This document shows, piece by piece, positions 1 to 10,437 of a stretch of DNA of 30,699 nucleotides. Source of the stretch: Nemertoderma westbladi (lineage: Eukaryota; Xenacoelomorpha; Nemertodermatida; Nemertodermatidae). The DNA lies in NCBI GenBank assembly GCA_032718475.1, contig JAUCBJ010003128.1, positions 1 to 30,699 on the forward strand, read 5' to 3'. Position 1 is the stretch's first letter. Each line of letters starts with the position of its first letter. The notes under the pieces were generated by a model, which was given only the letters and a program-made list of their open reading frames with translations, did no database searches and was not told the DNA's origin. The position numbers and the translations under genes were made by a program.

Positions 1-264
1 CAACTCACTTGATGTACTTCCAGGTTACACAACTTCCTATAACTCACTTGATGTACTGCCAGGTTACACAACTCCCTATAACTCACTTGATGTACTGCCA
101 GGTTACACAACTCCCTACAACTCACTTGATGTACTGCCAGGTTACACAACTCCCTACAACTCACTTGATGTACTGCCAGGTTACACAACTTCCTATAACT
201 CACTTGATGTACTGCCAGGTTACACAACTCCCTATAACTCACTTGATGTACTGCCAGGTTACAC
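1..264 (-). repeat. 39-bp minisatellite made of a BRPF1 exon end plus its 5' splice site
   Basis: Seen: a 39-bp unit repeated about 6.8 times and cut by the window edge. On the minus strand each unit contains the exon 3' end (AACCTGGCAGTACATCAA) followed by GTGAGTTATAGG. The donor GTGAGT occurs at 237-242, 198-203, 159-164, 120-125, 81-86, 42-47 and 3-8. Because 39 is a multiple of 3, and the unit has no stop in the exon frame, it reads on as 13-residue units of the form [13 protein letters not shown]. Variants are Y/C and E/K changes. Inference: it arose by tandem amplification of a segment spanning the exon-intron junction. The longest plus-strand ORF across it is a repeat shadow. Confidence 0.93.
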
Positions 265-412
265 ATGTCGCAGAACAGAATTACGTTGCTGTTTGCGCAC
301 TCCCCGTCGTTGCATATAGCACAAACTGCGTCTTCGTCTATAACAGATTGCTCGGCTTTACTGTTGGTACAAAACTCAAAGTAGGATTCCTTCTCGAGGC
401 GGTCCATCAATC
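243..412 (-). CDS. Brpf1: BRPF1-family exon encoding the first PHD finger (partial)
   Basis: Seen: read on the minus strand, an acceptor (TATCTTTTAG) ends at 413, then two bases complete a codon, then 56 codons run to CAA at 243, followed by the donor GTGAGT. The peptide contains [12 protein letters not shown], then [24 protein letters not shown] and NLAVHQ. Known: this is the first PHD finger of BRPF1/BRPF3/Br140-type proteins, the scaffold of MOZ/MORF and HBO1 acetyltransferase complexes, where PHD1 reads the unmodified histone H3 tail. The zinc ligands visible are C-x2-C, C-x2-C and the H of VHQ. The intron falls between that His and the next Cys of H-x2-C, which would be in the following exon outside the window. 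The last 21 bases of the exon are part of a 39-bp tandem repeat. Upstream phase (2 nt) matches the 1 nt left over by exon 667-769. The BRPF family is very likely; which paralogue cannot be told. Confidence 0.93.
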
Positions 413-666
413 CTAAAAGATATAGATAATCAGTTGCAAACATCATCAGTCTCTCTCACCCACATTACATACAACTCCAGAAGCCCTACAACAGCTCGGA
501 ACAACGTACGTAGACTCAGCAATACAATCAGTAAAACGTATACAATATTTATTTATAATCAATAACAGTAATACCGTAAGCAGAATTAACACTGGACCTC
601 ATTATACCCAAACAGCCACAGTACACTAATTATCTCACTAGCAACTTAATAAATAATAATTCTAAC

Positions 667-769
667 CTTCAAATAAGTCCTGACTAACTAATGACAGTTT
701 ATTTTCTTGTCGTTCATCGTTCATCATCTCCAACCAGGCGTGGTCCTCCTCGTCCATATCATATTCAAC
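667..769 (-). CDS. Brpf1: BRPF1-family exon (VEYDMDEED segment)
   Basis: Seen: after the minus-strand acceptor TACTACGTTAG the exon reads VEYDMDEEDHAWLE, then MMNDERQENK and SLVSQDLFE. It ends with one base before the donor GTTAGA, giving 103 nt (34 codons plus 1). The leftover G plus GA of the next exon makes a Gly codon, so the joint reads ...[13 protein letters not shown]. Known: the EYDMDEED-x-WL stretch and the MDRLEKES stretch that follows belong to the EPL1-like region N-terminal to the BRPF PHD fingers, a region implicated in acetyltransferase binding. The first nine bases (769-761) are also the edge of a 28-bp tandem repeat that fills the intron upstream. The donor is not an ideal consensus but keeps phase and homology. 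The intron to the next exon is only 254 nt (413-666) and holds nothing else I recognise. Confidence 0.92.
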
Positions 770-3700
770 CTAACGTAGTAATAACAATATATTCAACCTA
801 ACGTAGTAATAACAATATATTCAACCTAACGTAGTAATAACAATATATTCAACCTAACATATTAATAACAATATATTCAACCTAACGTATTAATAACAAT
901 ATATTCAACCTAACGTAGTAATAACAATATATTCAACCTAACGTAGTAATAACAATATATTCAACCTAACGTAGTAATAACAATATATTCAACCTAACGT
1001 AGTAATAACAATATATTCAACCTAACGTAGTAATAACAATATATTCAACCTAACGTAGTAATAACAATATATTCAACCTAACGTAGTAATAACAATATAT
1101 TCAACCTAACGTAGTAATAACAATATATTCAACCTAACGTATTAATAACAATATATTCAACCTAACGTAGTAATAACAATATATTCAACCTAACGTAGTA
1201 ATAACAATATATTCAACCTAACGTAGTAATAACAATATATTCAACCTAACGTAGTAATAACAATATATTCAACCTAACGTAGTAATAACAATATATTCAA
1301 CCTAACGTAGTAATAACAATATATTCAACCTAACGTATTAATAACAATATATTCAACCTAACGTATTAATAACAATATATTCAACCTAACGTATTAATAA
1401 CAATATATTCAACCTAACGTATTAATAACAATATATTCAACCTAACGTATGAATAACAATATATTCAACCTAACGTAGTAATAACAATATATTCAACCTA
1501 ACGTATGAATAACAATATATTCAACCTAACGTAGTAATAACAATATATTCAACCTAACGTAGTAATAACAATATATTCAACCTAACGTAGTAATAACAAT
1601 ATATTCAACCTAACGTATTAATAACAATATATTCAACCTAACGTAGTAATAACAATATATTCAACCTAACGTAGTAATAACAATATATTCAACCTAACGT
1701 AGTAATAACAATATATTCAACCTAACGTATGAATAACAATATATTCAACCTAACGTAGTAATAACAATATATTCAACCTAACGTATGAATAACAATATAT
1801 TCAACCTAACGTAGTAATAACAATATATTCAACCTAACGTATTAATAACAATATATTCAACCTAACGTAGTAATAACAATATATTCAACCTAACGTATTA
1901 ATAACAATATATTCAACCTAACGCATTAATAACAATATATTCAACCTAACGTATTAATAACAATATATTCAACCTAACGTAGTAATAACAATATATTCAA
2001 CCTAACGTAGTAATAACAATATATTCAACCTAACGTATTAATAACAATATATTCAACCTAACGTAGTAATAACAATATATTCAACCTAACGTAGTAATAA
2101 CAATATATTCAACCTAACGTATTAATAACAATATAATCAACCTAACGCATTAATAACAATATATTCAACCTAACGTATTAATAACAATATATTCAACCTA
2201 ACGTAGTAATAACAATATATTCAACCTAACGTAGTAATAACAATATATTCAACCTAACGTAGTAATAACAATATATTCAACCCAACGTAGTAATAACAAT
2301 ATATTCAACCTAACGTATTAATAACAATATATTCAACCTAACGTAGTAATAACAATATATTCAACCTAACGTAGTAATAACAATATATTCAACCTAACGT
2401 AGTAATAACAATATATTCAACCCAACGTAGTAATAACAATATATTCAACCTGACGTAGTATAACAATATATTCAACCTAACGTAGTAATAACAATATATT
2501 CAACCTAACGTATTAATAACAATATATTCAACCTAACGTAGTAATAACAATATATTCAACCTAACGTATTAATAACAATATATTCAACCTAACGTAGTAA
2601 TAACAATATATTCAACCTAACGTATTAATAACAATATATTCAACCTAACGTAGTAATAACAATATATTCAACCTAACGTATTAATAACAATATATTCAAC
2701 CTAACGTAGTATAAAAATATATTCAACCTAACGTAGTAATAACAATATATTCAACCTAACGTATTAATAACAATATATTCAACCTAACGTATTAATAACA
2801 ATATATTCAACCTAACGTAGTAATAACAATATATTCAATCTAACGTATTAATAACAATATATTCAACCTAACGTATTAATAACAATATATTCAACCTAAC
2901 GTAGTAATAACAATATATTCAACCTGACGTATTAATAACAATATATTCAACCTAACGTATTAATAACAATATATTCAACCTAACGTATTAATAACAATAT
3001 ATTCAACCTAACGTAGTAATAACAATATATTCAACCTAACGTAGTAATAACAATATATTCAACCTAACGTATTAATAACAATATATTCAACCTAACGTAT
3101 GAATAACAATATATTCAACCTAACGTAGTAATAACAATATATTCAACCTAACGTAGTAATAACAATATATTCAACCTAACGTAGTAATAACAATATATTC
3201 AACCTGACGTAGTATAACAATATATTCAACCTAACGTAGTAATAACAATATATTCAACCTAACGTATTAATAACAATATATTCAACCTAACGTAGTAATA
3301 ACAATATATTCAACCTAACGTAGTAATAATAATATATTCAACCTAACGTAGTAATAACAATATATTCAACCTAACGTAGTAATAACAATATATTCAACCT
3401 AACGTATTAATAACAATATATTCAACCTAACGTAGTAATAACAATATATTCAACCTAACGTAGTAATAACAATATATTCAACCTAACGTATTAATAACAA
3501 TATATTCAACCTAACGTAGTAATAACAATATATTCAACCTAACGTATTAATAACAATATATTCAACCTAACGTAGTAATAACAATATATTCAACCTAACG
3601 TATTAATAACAATATATTCAACCTAACGTAGTAATAACAATATATTCAACCTAACGTAGTAATAACAATATATTCAACCTAACGTAGTAATAACAATATA

Positions 3701-4036
3701 TTCAACCTAACGTATTAATAACAATATATTCAACCTAACGTAGTAATAACAATATATTCAATCTAACGTATTAATAACAATATATTCAACCTAACGTAGT
3801 AATAACAATATATTCAACCTAACGTATTAATAACAATATATTCAACCTAACGTATTAATAACAATATATTCAACCTAACGTATTAATAACAATATATTCA
3901 ACCTAACGTAGTAATAACAATATATTCAACCTAACGTAGTAATAACAATATATTCAATCTAACGTATTAATAACAATATATTCAACCTAACGTAGTAATA
4001 ACAATATATTGAACCTAACGTAGTAATAACAATATA
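761..4036 (-). repeat. 28-bp minisatellite carrying the BRPF1 3' splice site, about 116 copies
   Basis: Seen: a near-perfect 28-bp tandem array. On the minus strand every unit reads TTATTACTACGTTAG followed by GTTGAATAT, the same acceptor AG and first exon bases found at the true boundary 770/769. The main variants change TACTACG to TTAATACG or TTCATACG, and three units lack one base (near 2460, 2709 and 3214). The AG is present in essentially all units. The array ends abruptly at about 4036. Inference: the array grew from the junction itself. With the unit length not a multiple of 3, inclusion of even one extra unit gives an in-frame TGA. Confidence 0.95.
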
Positions 4037-4309
4037 ATATACTGACTTATAACATTAGCGTTCAAACATTTATCAAGACAACGACGACAACAGACGGGTC
4101 CACCAATTATATCTTTGTAAAATTAAAGCAAAATACATACTTCCTATTAATGCTTCACTATCATTAGGCAACTTTCGCATTTTCGACCATCTTCCCAAAC
4201 AGTCTGGGAAACTTCACATGGGGGTATTTTGGTATTCACGCACTGCGCGAAGTCCTCATCTTTTTTTTGAGGAGGGGGGGGGGTGGTCTGTTGATCAGTC
4301 GGTCGGACG
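4037..4309. other. Intronic spacer with poly-G tract and a copy of the 48-57-bp flank repeat
   Basis: Seen: unique-looking AT-rich sequence to about 4170, then a segment at 4180-4236 (TTTTCGACCATCTTCCC...CTGGGAAACTTCACAT) that is repeated in direct orientation at 11326-11373, then a T8 run, a 12-base G-rich run (about 4268-4279) and GTCGGTCGG. A minus-strand ORF running through it into the minisatellite has no recognisable homology and I do not call it a gene. Confidence 0.6.
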
Positions 4310-5325
4310 GTGAGTGAGAAGGTGGGCGGGTGGGTGGGTGGGAAGGGAAGGTGGATGGGACAGTGGGAAGGTGGGAAGATGGGAATGTGGGAAGATGGAT
4401 GGGAATGTGGGAAGATGGGTGGGAATGTAGGAAGATGGGAATGTGGGAAGATGGGGATGTGGGAAGATGGATGGGAATGTGGGAATGTGGATGGGAATAT
4501 GGGAAGGTGGGTGGGAATGTAGGAAGATGGGAATGTAGGAAAATGGGAATGTGGGAAGGTGGGGGAATGTAGGAAGATGGGAATGTGGGAAGGTGGATAG
4601 GAATGTGGGAAGATGGGAAGGTGGATGGGAATGTGGGAAGGTGGGTGGGAATGTAGGAAAATGGGAATGTGGGAAGACGTGAATATGGGAAGATGGGAAT
4701 GTGGAAGGTGGGAAGATGGGAATGTGGGAAGGTGGATGGGAATGTAGGAAGATGGGAATGTGGGAATTTGAATGGGAATATGGGAAGGTGGATCGGAATG
4801 TAGGAAGATGGGAATATGGGAAGGTGGATGGGAATGAGGGAAGATGGGAAGGTAGGAGGGAATGGGGAAGATGGGAATGTGGGAAAATGGGAATGTGGGA
4901 AGATGGGAATGTGGGAAGATGGATGGGGATGTGAGAAGGTGGGTTGGAATGAGGAAGATGGAAATATGGGAAGATGGGAATGTGGAGAATGGGAATGTGG
5001 GGAGGTGGATGGGAATGTAGGAAGACGGGAATGTGGGAAGGTGGATGGGAATGTAGGAAGATGGGAATGTAGGAAGGTGGATGGGAATGTGGGAAGGTGG
5101 GTGGGAATGAGGAAGATGAGAATGTGGGAAGATGGGAATGTAGGAAGGTGGGAAGGTGGATGGGAATGTGGGAAGATGGGAATGTAGGAAGGTGGATGGG
5201 AATGTAGGATGATGAGAATGTGGGAAGGTGGATAGGAATGTGGGAAGGTGGCTGTGTGGGAAGATGGGAAGGTTCATGGGATTGTAGGAAGATGGGAAGG
5301 TTGATGGGAATGTGGGAAGATGTGA
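4310..5325 (+). repeat. GGGAATGTGGGAAGATGG-type minisatellite, left arm
   Basis: Seen: about 1 kb of degenerate tandem units built from the decamers GGGAATGTGG and GGGAAGATGG with GGGAAGGTGG and GGATGGGAAT variants. It is strongly strand-asymmetric: purine-rich, almost no C on the plus strand. The same family appears in reverse complement at 10438-11240, so the two arrays form inverted arms. The long ORFs on either strand (for example His/Pro/Ser/Phe repeats) come only from the repeat. Confidence 0.95.
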
Positions 5326-5454
5326 ATAACAATGTTTATTGTTTGGATAGAAAAGCCCGCTATTGTAACCTGCTCCTTTCCCTCAATTGGTAAGTAACAA
5401 CAACGTATATTGTTTTGTTTAGAAAAGCCGCTTCTGTCACCTACTCATTTCCTT
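5326..5454 (+). repeat. 65-bp repeat family, left part (two copies) interrupted by a LINE
   Basis: Seen: two copies of a roughly 65-bp unit with cores TTTATTGTTTGG, AGAAAAGCCCGC, TGTAACCTGCTCCTTTCC and CAATTGGTA. The second copy stops at TTCCTT (5449-5454), and its continuation CAATTGGTAGATAACAAC is found at 9995 after the LINE. More copies lie at 9989-10437, and dispersed fragments at 17764, 28700, 28941 and 29191. Confidence 0.88.
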
Positions 5455-6064
5455 TGTTGTAATCTATTTTTTTTCCCTGTAGTTATTTCATATAAGTAAT
5501 TAGTATTAGTGTTAGTTTAGTTATTCTATAATAGCACTACCGGACTACAGAATATTAGTCCTAGTTGGTATGTAAAGGGTTTACAAAGTACGTTTGATAA
5601 ACAACGTTGTTGGAATATATCCACTATTTTTAGTTATTTTTTTTATTAGTTAGAAGGAAGCAACTCCAACTCATTTCTATAATAACCGCTCATTATATAT
5701 GTTAATCATACAATATACACAATATAATAAATAGTTAATATTATACATAATTATATATTATTAAGTTGTCAATGGAACCAAGTTACTTATATATTCGACA
5801 TTATTAACAAGGTCCAAATTCATTTCATTTTAATATATATGTGTACTAATAAACTAATGTATTTTTGTAATACAGGTATTAATTACGTTATCATTAACTA
5901 GATTAAAACATAAAACCATAATCAATTAAATGGTGGCGGTGGATTATGTTATATTATTTGTAAACTTTAATGTCAGATCTTGTTTTGGTTGCCTTTGAAC
6001 GTTTATTTTGCCGGCTTTCATTCCGACCGTATTTTAAAACGAAATACATAACTACACACAACTT

Positions 6065-7337
6065 ATGCCATCAAACTATTCCAATACCTTTTGCGATTTC
6101 TGTTTTTCCCAAATTGATAACAATAATACATTGCTAAATTGTTCTATCTGCAAGCGCACATTTTCAATCATTTTCAATGTGGTACATGTGTTATGGACAC
6201 ACAAGATATACAAAATTTGAAAATGATATTTATATTGCATACACTGTTATATAAAAATATTTCCATTTACTGATGTTTCAACTGATGATAATGACATATT
6301 CTTCTTTGATGATGATGCTGAAGATGATATTCTATTACCTGAAAATTATACTGATTATAATAGCTCTTTTAACTATATTGATCCACATACAAATTTAAAA
6401 AATAACATCTCAAATTGTCAATACTACGATGAACTTAAATTTAATAATACATTTAATAATATAAATAACAACAACTTATCCATTTTTAATATAAACTGTA
6501 GGAACCTAAAATTAAACTTTTCCGCTATTATTGACTACCTATCTTCACTTAACACCCAATTTGACATACTAACATTCACTGAAACATTCCTCACTGATGA
6601 TTCTGACCTAGATTACTTACAAATACCAGGTTACTCACGGCCCCTAACTACCAACCGAGCATACGGAAAAAGAAACCGCGGAGGCACAGCTATTTATATA
6701 AAAAACGAATTAACTGTATCTGAAAGAAAATATTTAATATTACCAAACTGCGAGTCTACATGGGCTACCATCATGAGCAAAAAAAGGAAAAATTCACCAA
6801 TTAAACCACTTATTGTAGGTACAATATACAGATCAGACACATGCAAAATAACTGATTTTAATATAAACCCAAATACACTACTATCTACATTGACCAATGA
6901 CTCAACAGACAGACATAGTACTAACAGGGGACTATAATATAGATTTGTTGAAGCCATCAAACCCATCCAATAATTACATACAAATACTTGAATCCAACGG
7001 CCTTGAACAATTAATCGATAAACCAACACGAATTACGCCACATTCTAGAACTATAATTGACCACGTATCAACAAACATTTCTAACAAATTAATTTCATCT
7101 CGAGTTTTCAATGGCCAATTAGGAACAACCGATCACTTAGCAACATTCATTATAATACAGAACTATTCGTGCTACTTTACACCCCCACAGACAACTTATA
7201 TTTATGACTACTCTAAATTTAACCAACCCAGATTTCTTTCTGACTTACAAAAAAATCTGAACTGGACATACAAAGACCACTCAGTCCCACTAGAGGTGAA
7301 AATTGAAAATTTCTACAATGATGCTTATTACAAATAA
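6065..7337 (+). pseudogene. LINE ORF, N-terminal part: zinc-finger-like motif and endonuclease (frameshifted)
   Basis: Seen: from ATG at 6065 the reading frame gives C-x2-C (FCDFC) and CSICK; a tandem 10-bp duplication (CATTTTCAAT twice, near 6160-6180) lies at a frame break, after which HFQCGTCVMD completes a PHD-like pattern. A second frame then carries the endonuclease: SIFNINCRNLK, FDILTFTETFL, PGYSRP, RGGTAIYIKNEL. After a further frame break near 6900 it continues with LTGDYNIDLL and TTDHLATF, and ends at a stop at 7335-7337. Known: the N, TET-L, GD-N and (S/T)DH motifs are those of LINE apurinic-type endonucleases. Multiple frame changes mean no intact protein. Confidence 0.85.
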
Positions 7338-9315
7338 ACACCTACCAAAAAAAAACTTAATAAAGAATGAGATTCCTCGGAAACCCTGGATGACACCGGC
7401 ACTTGTAAAATCTACAATAAAAAGAATAAACTTTACGCCACTCAATCTAAGAATCCTACACTACAAAATCAACAACAATATAAAACATACCGTAATCAAT
7501 TGACAAAAATCCTTAGATCAGCTGAAAAACAATATTATGCATCAAAATTTGAAAAGTATAAATGTAACATGAAAAAAACCTGGGAAACCATTAATCAAGC
7601 AATAAATAAGCGACAAAATCTAAATGCACCCAAAAATTTAATAATCACTACATCAAAAGGTCCACAAGAAGTAACTAATTCCAAGGAAATTGCTAATATA
7701 TTTAACGAACACTTTGCCACCGTAGGTTCAAAATTATCTGAAAATATTCCAAAAAGTAATAGAAATCAAACTCGTTTTATAACGCACCGCAAAGCAAATT
7801 CATTCTACTTATCTGAAACTACTGAAACGGAAGTAATATATAATATATTAGACTTAGACAACAACTGTGCCACCAATGCCAAATTTCCAATTAAATTAAT
7901 TAAAATAGCCGCTTACGATCTAGCTCCCCATTTAAAAGATTTAATTAATTTATCAATACAACATGGCTTCTTCCCCAAAATATTAAAACGTGCGAAAATT
8001 ACACCCATTTACAAAACTGGAGATCCTACTGACAAAAATAATTACCGTCCCATATCTATTCTACCACTATTTAGTAAATTATACGAACAGATAATTAATA
8101 CACAACTACTGAGCTACCTAAACAAATACTCTATATTATGCGACTCTCAATACGGATTTAGAAATAATTAACTACGACAGATGCCATATTAACAATAACA
8201 GAACGCCTACAAGAAGCACTAGACTCACATAATACTGGTTGTATAAGCATTTGACACTTTAGACCACGGGATATTATTAAAAAACTAAACAGTTACGGAA
8301 TAAGAGGCCTCCCACACGATCTACTCAAGAGCTTTCTTACTGACAGATCACACACAGTCGTTCTAAATAATATACAATCCGACCCTATAACCCCCCTCTG
8401 TGGTACTCCACAAGGCGCAGTACACTCTTTTTACTTTATATAAATGACTTACCAAACTGCACATCCCTAGATCACTACGCTTTTTGCTGACGACACTAAC
8501 CTACTGCACACACATTCTAATACAAACTCTTTAGTATCAACAGTTAATATTGAACTCCAAAAACTCAGTGAATGGCTACTAGACAACAAGTTATCACTCA
8601 ATCTAAAGAAAACTGAATATTTACTATTCTCAAATTCAATTGTAACTCAAAACTTAGTTCAACCGATTAAAATAAACCAGTAATCAAAATTAAAAACGAA
8701 ACAAAATTTCTGGGTATCTGGATTGACAACAAACTATCTTGGAAATACCATTGCGCATACATACACAAAAAAATATCAAAATCATGCGGTATATTTTTTA
8801 AACTACGTTATATCTTACCACAGAATATACTAAAATTACTTTATTTTTCACTTATTCACCCATACATACAATACGGTATAATACTATGGGGCAATACTCA
8901 CAACAAATATATACAACGAATTCGAGTCAAAATAAACAAAATTGTAAGAGCCATCACTTTTAGCCACTATCAGTCACATTCAAATCCAATATATAAACAA
9001 CTAAACATACTAAAGTTAGAAAACATTTACAAACTTGAAGTAACAAAATTAATGTGGGACATAAATAACAATAAAAAGCAACCTTTTATTACATCTTTAT
9101 TTCAACAGACATCACAAATACATAAATATAATACTAGATCAGTAGCGTCCTTAAATTTCTTTCTCCCACGAACTCGGTTACTATCAACACAAAATTCACT
9201 AAAATATAGCCGCACAAAAATATGGAATTCACTACAGTTTGACTTAAAAAATAATAAATCCAAGAAATCTTTAGCAAGAAAGTACAAGACATATTTAATA
9301 AACAACCAGAATTAA
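7338..9315 (+). pseudogene. LINE ORF, C-terminal part: linker, reverse transcriptase and tail (frameshifted)
   Basis: Seen: linker with KPWMTPALVKS and ILRSAEKQYYASKFEKY (7500-7600); RT start KITPIYKTGDPTDKNNYRPIS and SQYGFRNN up to a stop at 8169-8171; then in other frames GTPQGAVHS (about 8402), the catalytic FADDTNLL at 8483-8506, KLSEWLLDNKLSLN, and an open stretch from about 8690 to 9315 with TKFLGIWIDNKLSW, PYIQYGIILWGN, KYNTRSVASLNFF and KIWNSL before the stop. Known: these are the fingers, palm and C-terminal motifs of CR1/L2/Jockey-type RTs. The expected LGPLLF stretch after GTPQG is missing or broken. At least three frame changes and internal stops make it non-functional. Confidence 0.88.
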
Positions 9316-9701
9316 CACATACTTGTATTTGAATATTAATATTAATAAATTAACACACACGAAATAACATCGACCTCATCTTCATCAATGAATAATCTTG
9401 TCTTGTCATTATCCTCTCTCTTCTATCAGTAAAATAGTATGAAAGTTTATTAATTAATTTTGTATAATGGTGTGCCCACCCACACGTTGCTATCTGTACG
9501 CATAATACTAGACATTACAATAATTATTTATTAGTTTTATAAATATTTACAATAGACATAAATGGGAAAAAACAGAACTCAATTCAACCCGAAATTATAA
9601 ATAATGAATATTATGATGGCATAAACTCTTCTCTTTATATCTACGCACCACAACGGCAAAATAGAACAACACTAGCTATGCTACTGTTATTTTTTCTCAT
9701 T

Positions 9702-9918
9702 TAAAATCTATATCTACTATTACATTACTATCACAAACATTACAAATTTTAGCTAAATAAACGTTACATTGTAACATTGAAAAATTGTAATGCTATAACT
9801 ATAATGTCTATATAAAATCTATATCTACTATTACATTACTATCACAAACATTACAAATTTTAGCTAAATAAACGTTACATTGTAACATTGAAAAATTGTA
9901 ATGCTATAACTATAATGT
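9702..9918 (+). repeat. 106-bp tandem duplication in the LINE 3' UTR
   Basis: Seen: the segment beginning TAAAATCTATATCTACTATT and ending CTATAACTATAATGT occurs at 9702-9807 and again at 9813-9918, essentially identical, with a 111-bp period. It lies between the LINE coding end (9315) and its (ATTG)4 tail. The near identity suggests a recent duplication compared with the decayed coding region. The rest of 9316-9701 is AT-rich 3' UTR with nothing else recognised. Confidence 0.85.
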
Positions 9919-9988
9919 AAATTTCATGCCATACATTGCGTAAATCGAAATTATACGAGCTCTATGAGCTCTATTGATTGATTGATTG

Positions 9989-10437
9989 TTCCTTCAATTG
10001 GTAGATAACAACACAACAATGTTTATTGATTTGGTTAGAAATGCCCACTGCTGTGACTTGCTCCTTTCTCTCAATTGGTAGGTAAAAACAACGTTTATTG
10101 TTTTGTTTAGAAAAGCCGCTTCTGTCACCTACTCCTTTCCTTAAATTGGTAGATAACAACGTTTATTGATTTGATTAGAAAAGCCTGCCTCTGTAACCTG
10201 CTCCTTTCCTTCACTTGGTAATAATATCGTTTATTGTTTTGGTTAGAAAAGGCCGCCTCTGTAACCTGCTCCTTTCCCTCAATTGGTAACAATATCGTTT
10301 ATTGTTTTGGTTAGAAAAGCCCGACTCTGTAACCTGCTCCTATCCCTCAATTGGTAACAATATCTTTTATTGTTTTGGTTAGAAAAGCCCGCCTCTGTAA
10401 CCTGCTCCTTTCCTCCATTGCTAGGTAAAAATAACGT
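9989..10437 (+). repeat. 65-bp repeat family, right part (about six to seven copies)
   Basis: Seen: tandem copies with TTTATTGTTTTGGTTAGAAA, GCCCGCCTCTGTAACCTGCT and CCCTCAATTGGTA cores, spaced roughly 62-70 bp. Orientation is the same as the left copies at 5326-5454, unlike the minisatellite arms outside them, which are inverted. The last copy fades at about 10437 (CTAGGTAAAAATAACGTC). Confidence 0.9.

Larger units (their letters stand above)
5455..9988 (+). mobile_element. Decayed CR1/L2-type LINE inserted in the 65-bp array
   Basis: Seen: about 4.5 kb with a 5' leader (5455-6064), a zinc-finger-like coding start, an apurinic-type endonuclease, a reverse transcriptase with FADD, a conserved C-terminal tail, a 3' UTR and a terminal (ATTG)4 run at 9973-9988. 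TTCCTT occurs on both sides (5449-5454 and 9989-9994), and the flanking 65-bp repeat continues correctly across the insert, so I read this as a 6-bp target-site duplication. Known: CR1/L2/Jockey-group elements have this endonuclease-RT order and often short microsatellite tails. Several frameshifts and stops show it is dead. It lies on the strand opposite to the BRPF1 transcript, within its intron. Confidence 0.85.

Noticed and set aside
9-416. Plus-strand 135-codon ORF with MYCQVTQLP repeats
   Set aside because: Antisense shadow of the 39-bp repeat and of the BRPF1 PHD exon, which has clear homology on the minus strand.
761-4036. CRISPR array
   Set aside because: Units are directly adjacent with no spacers, and the setting is a spliced eukaryotic gene.
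4147-5332. 376- and 345-codon minus-strand ORFs rich in His, Pro, Ser and Phe, and Gly/Trp/Met plus-strand ORFs
   Set aside because: Pure products of the G-rich minisatellite, open in several frames at once, with no start context or homology.
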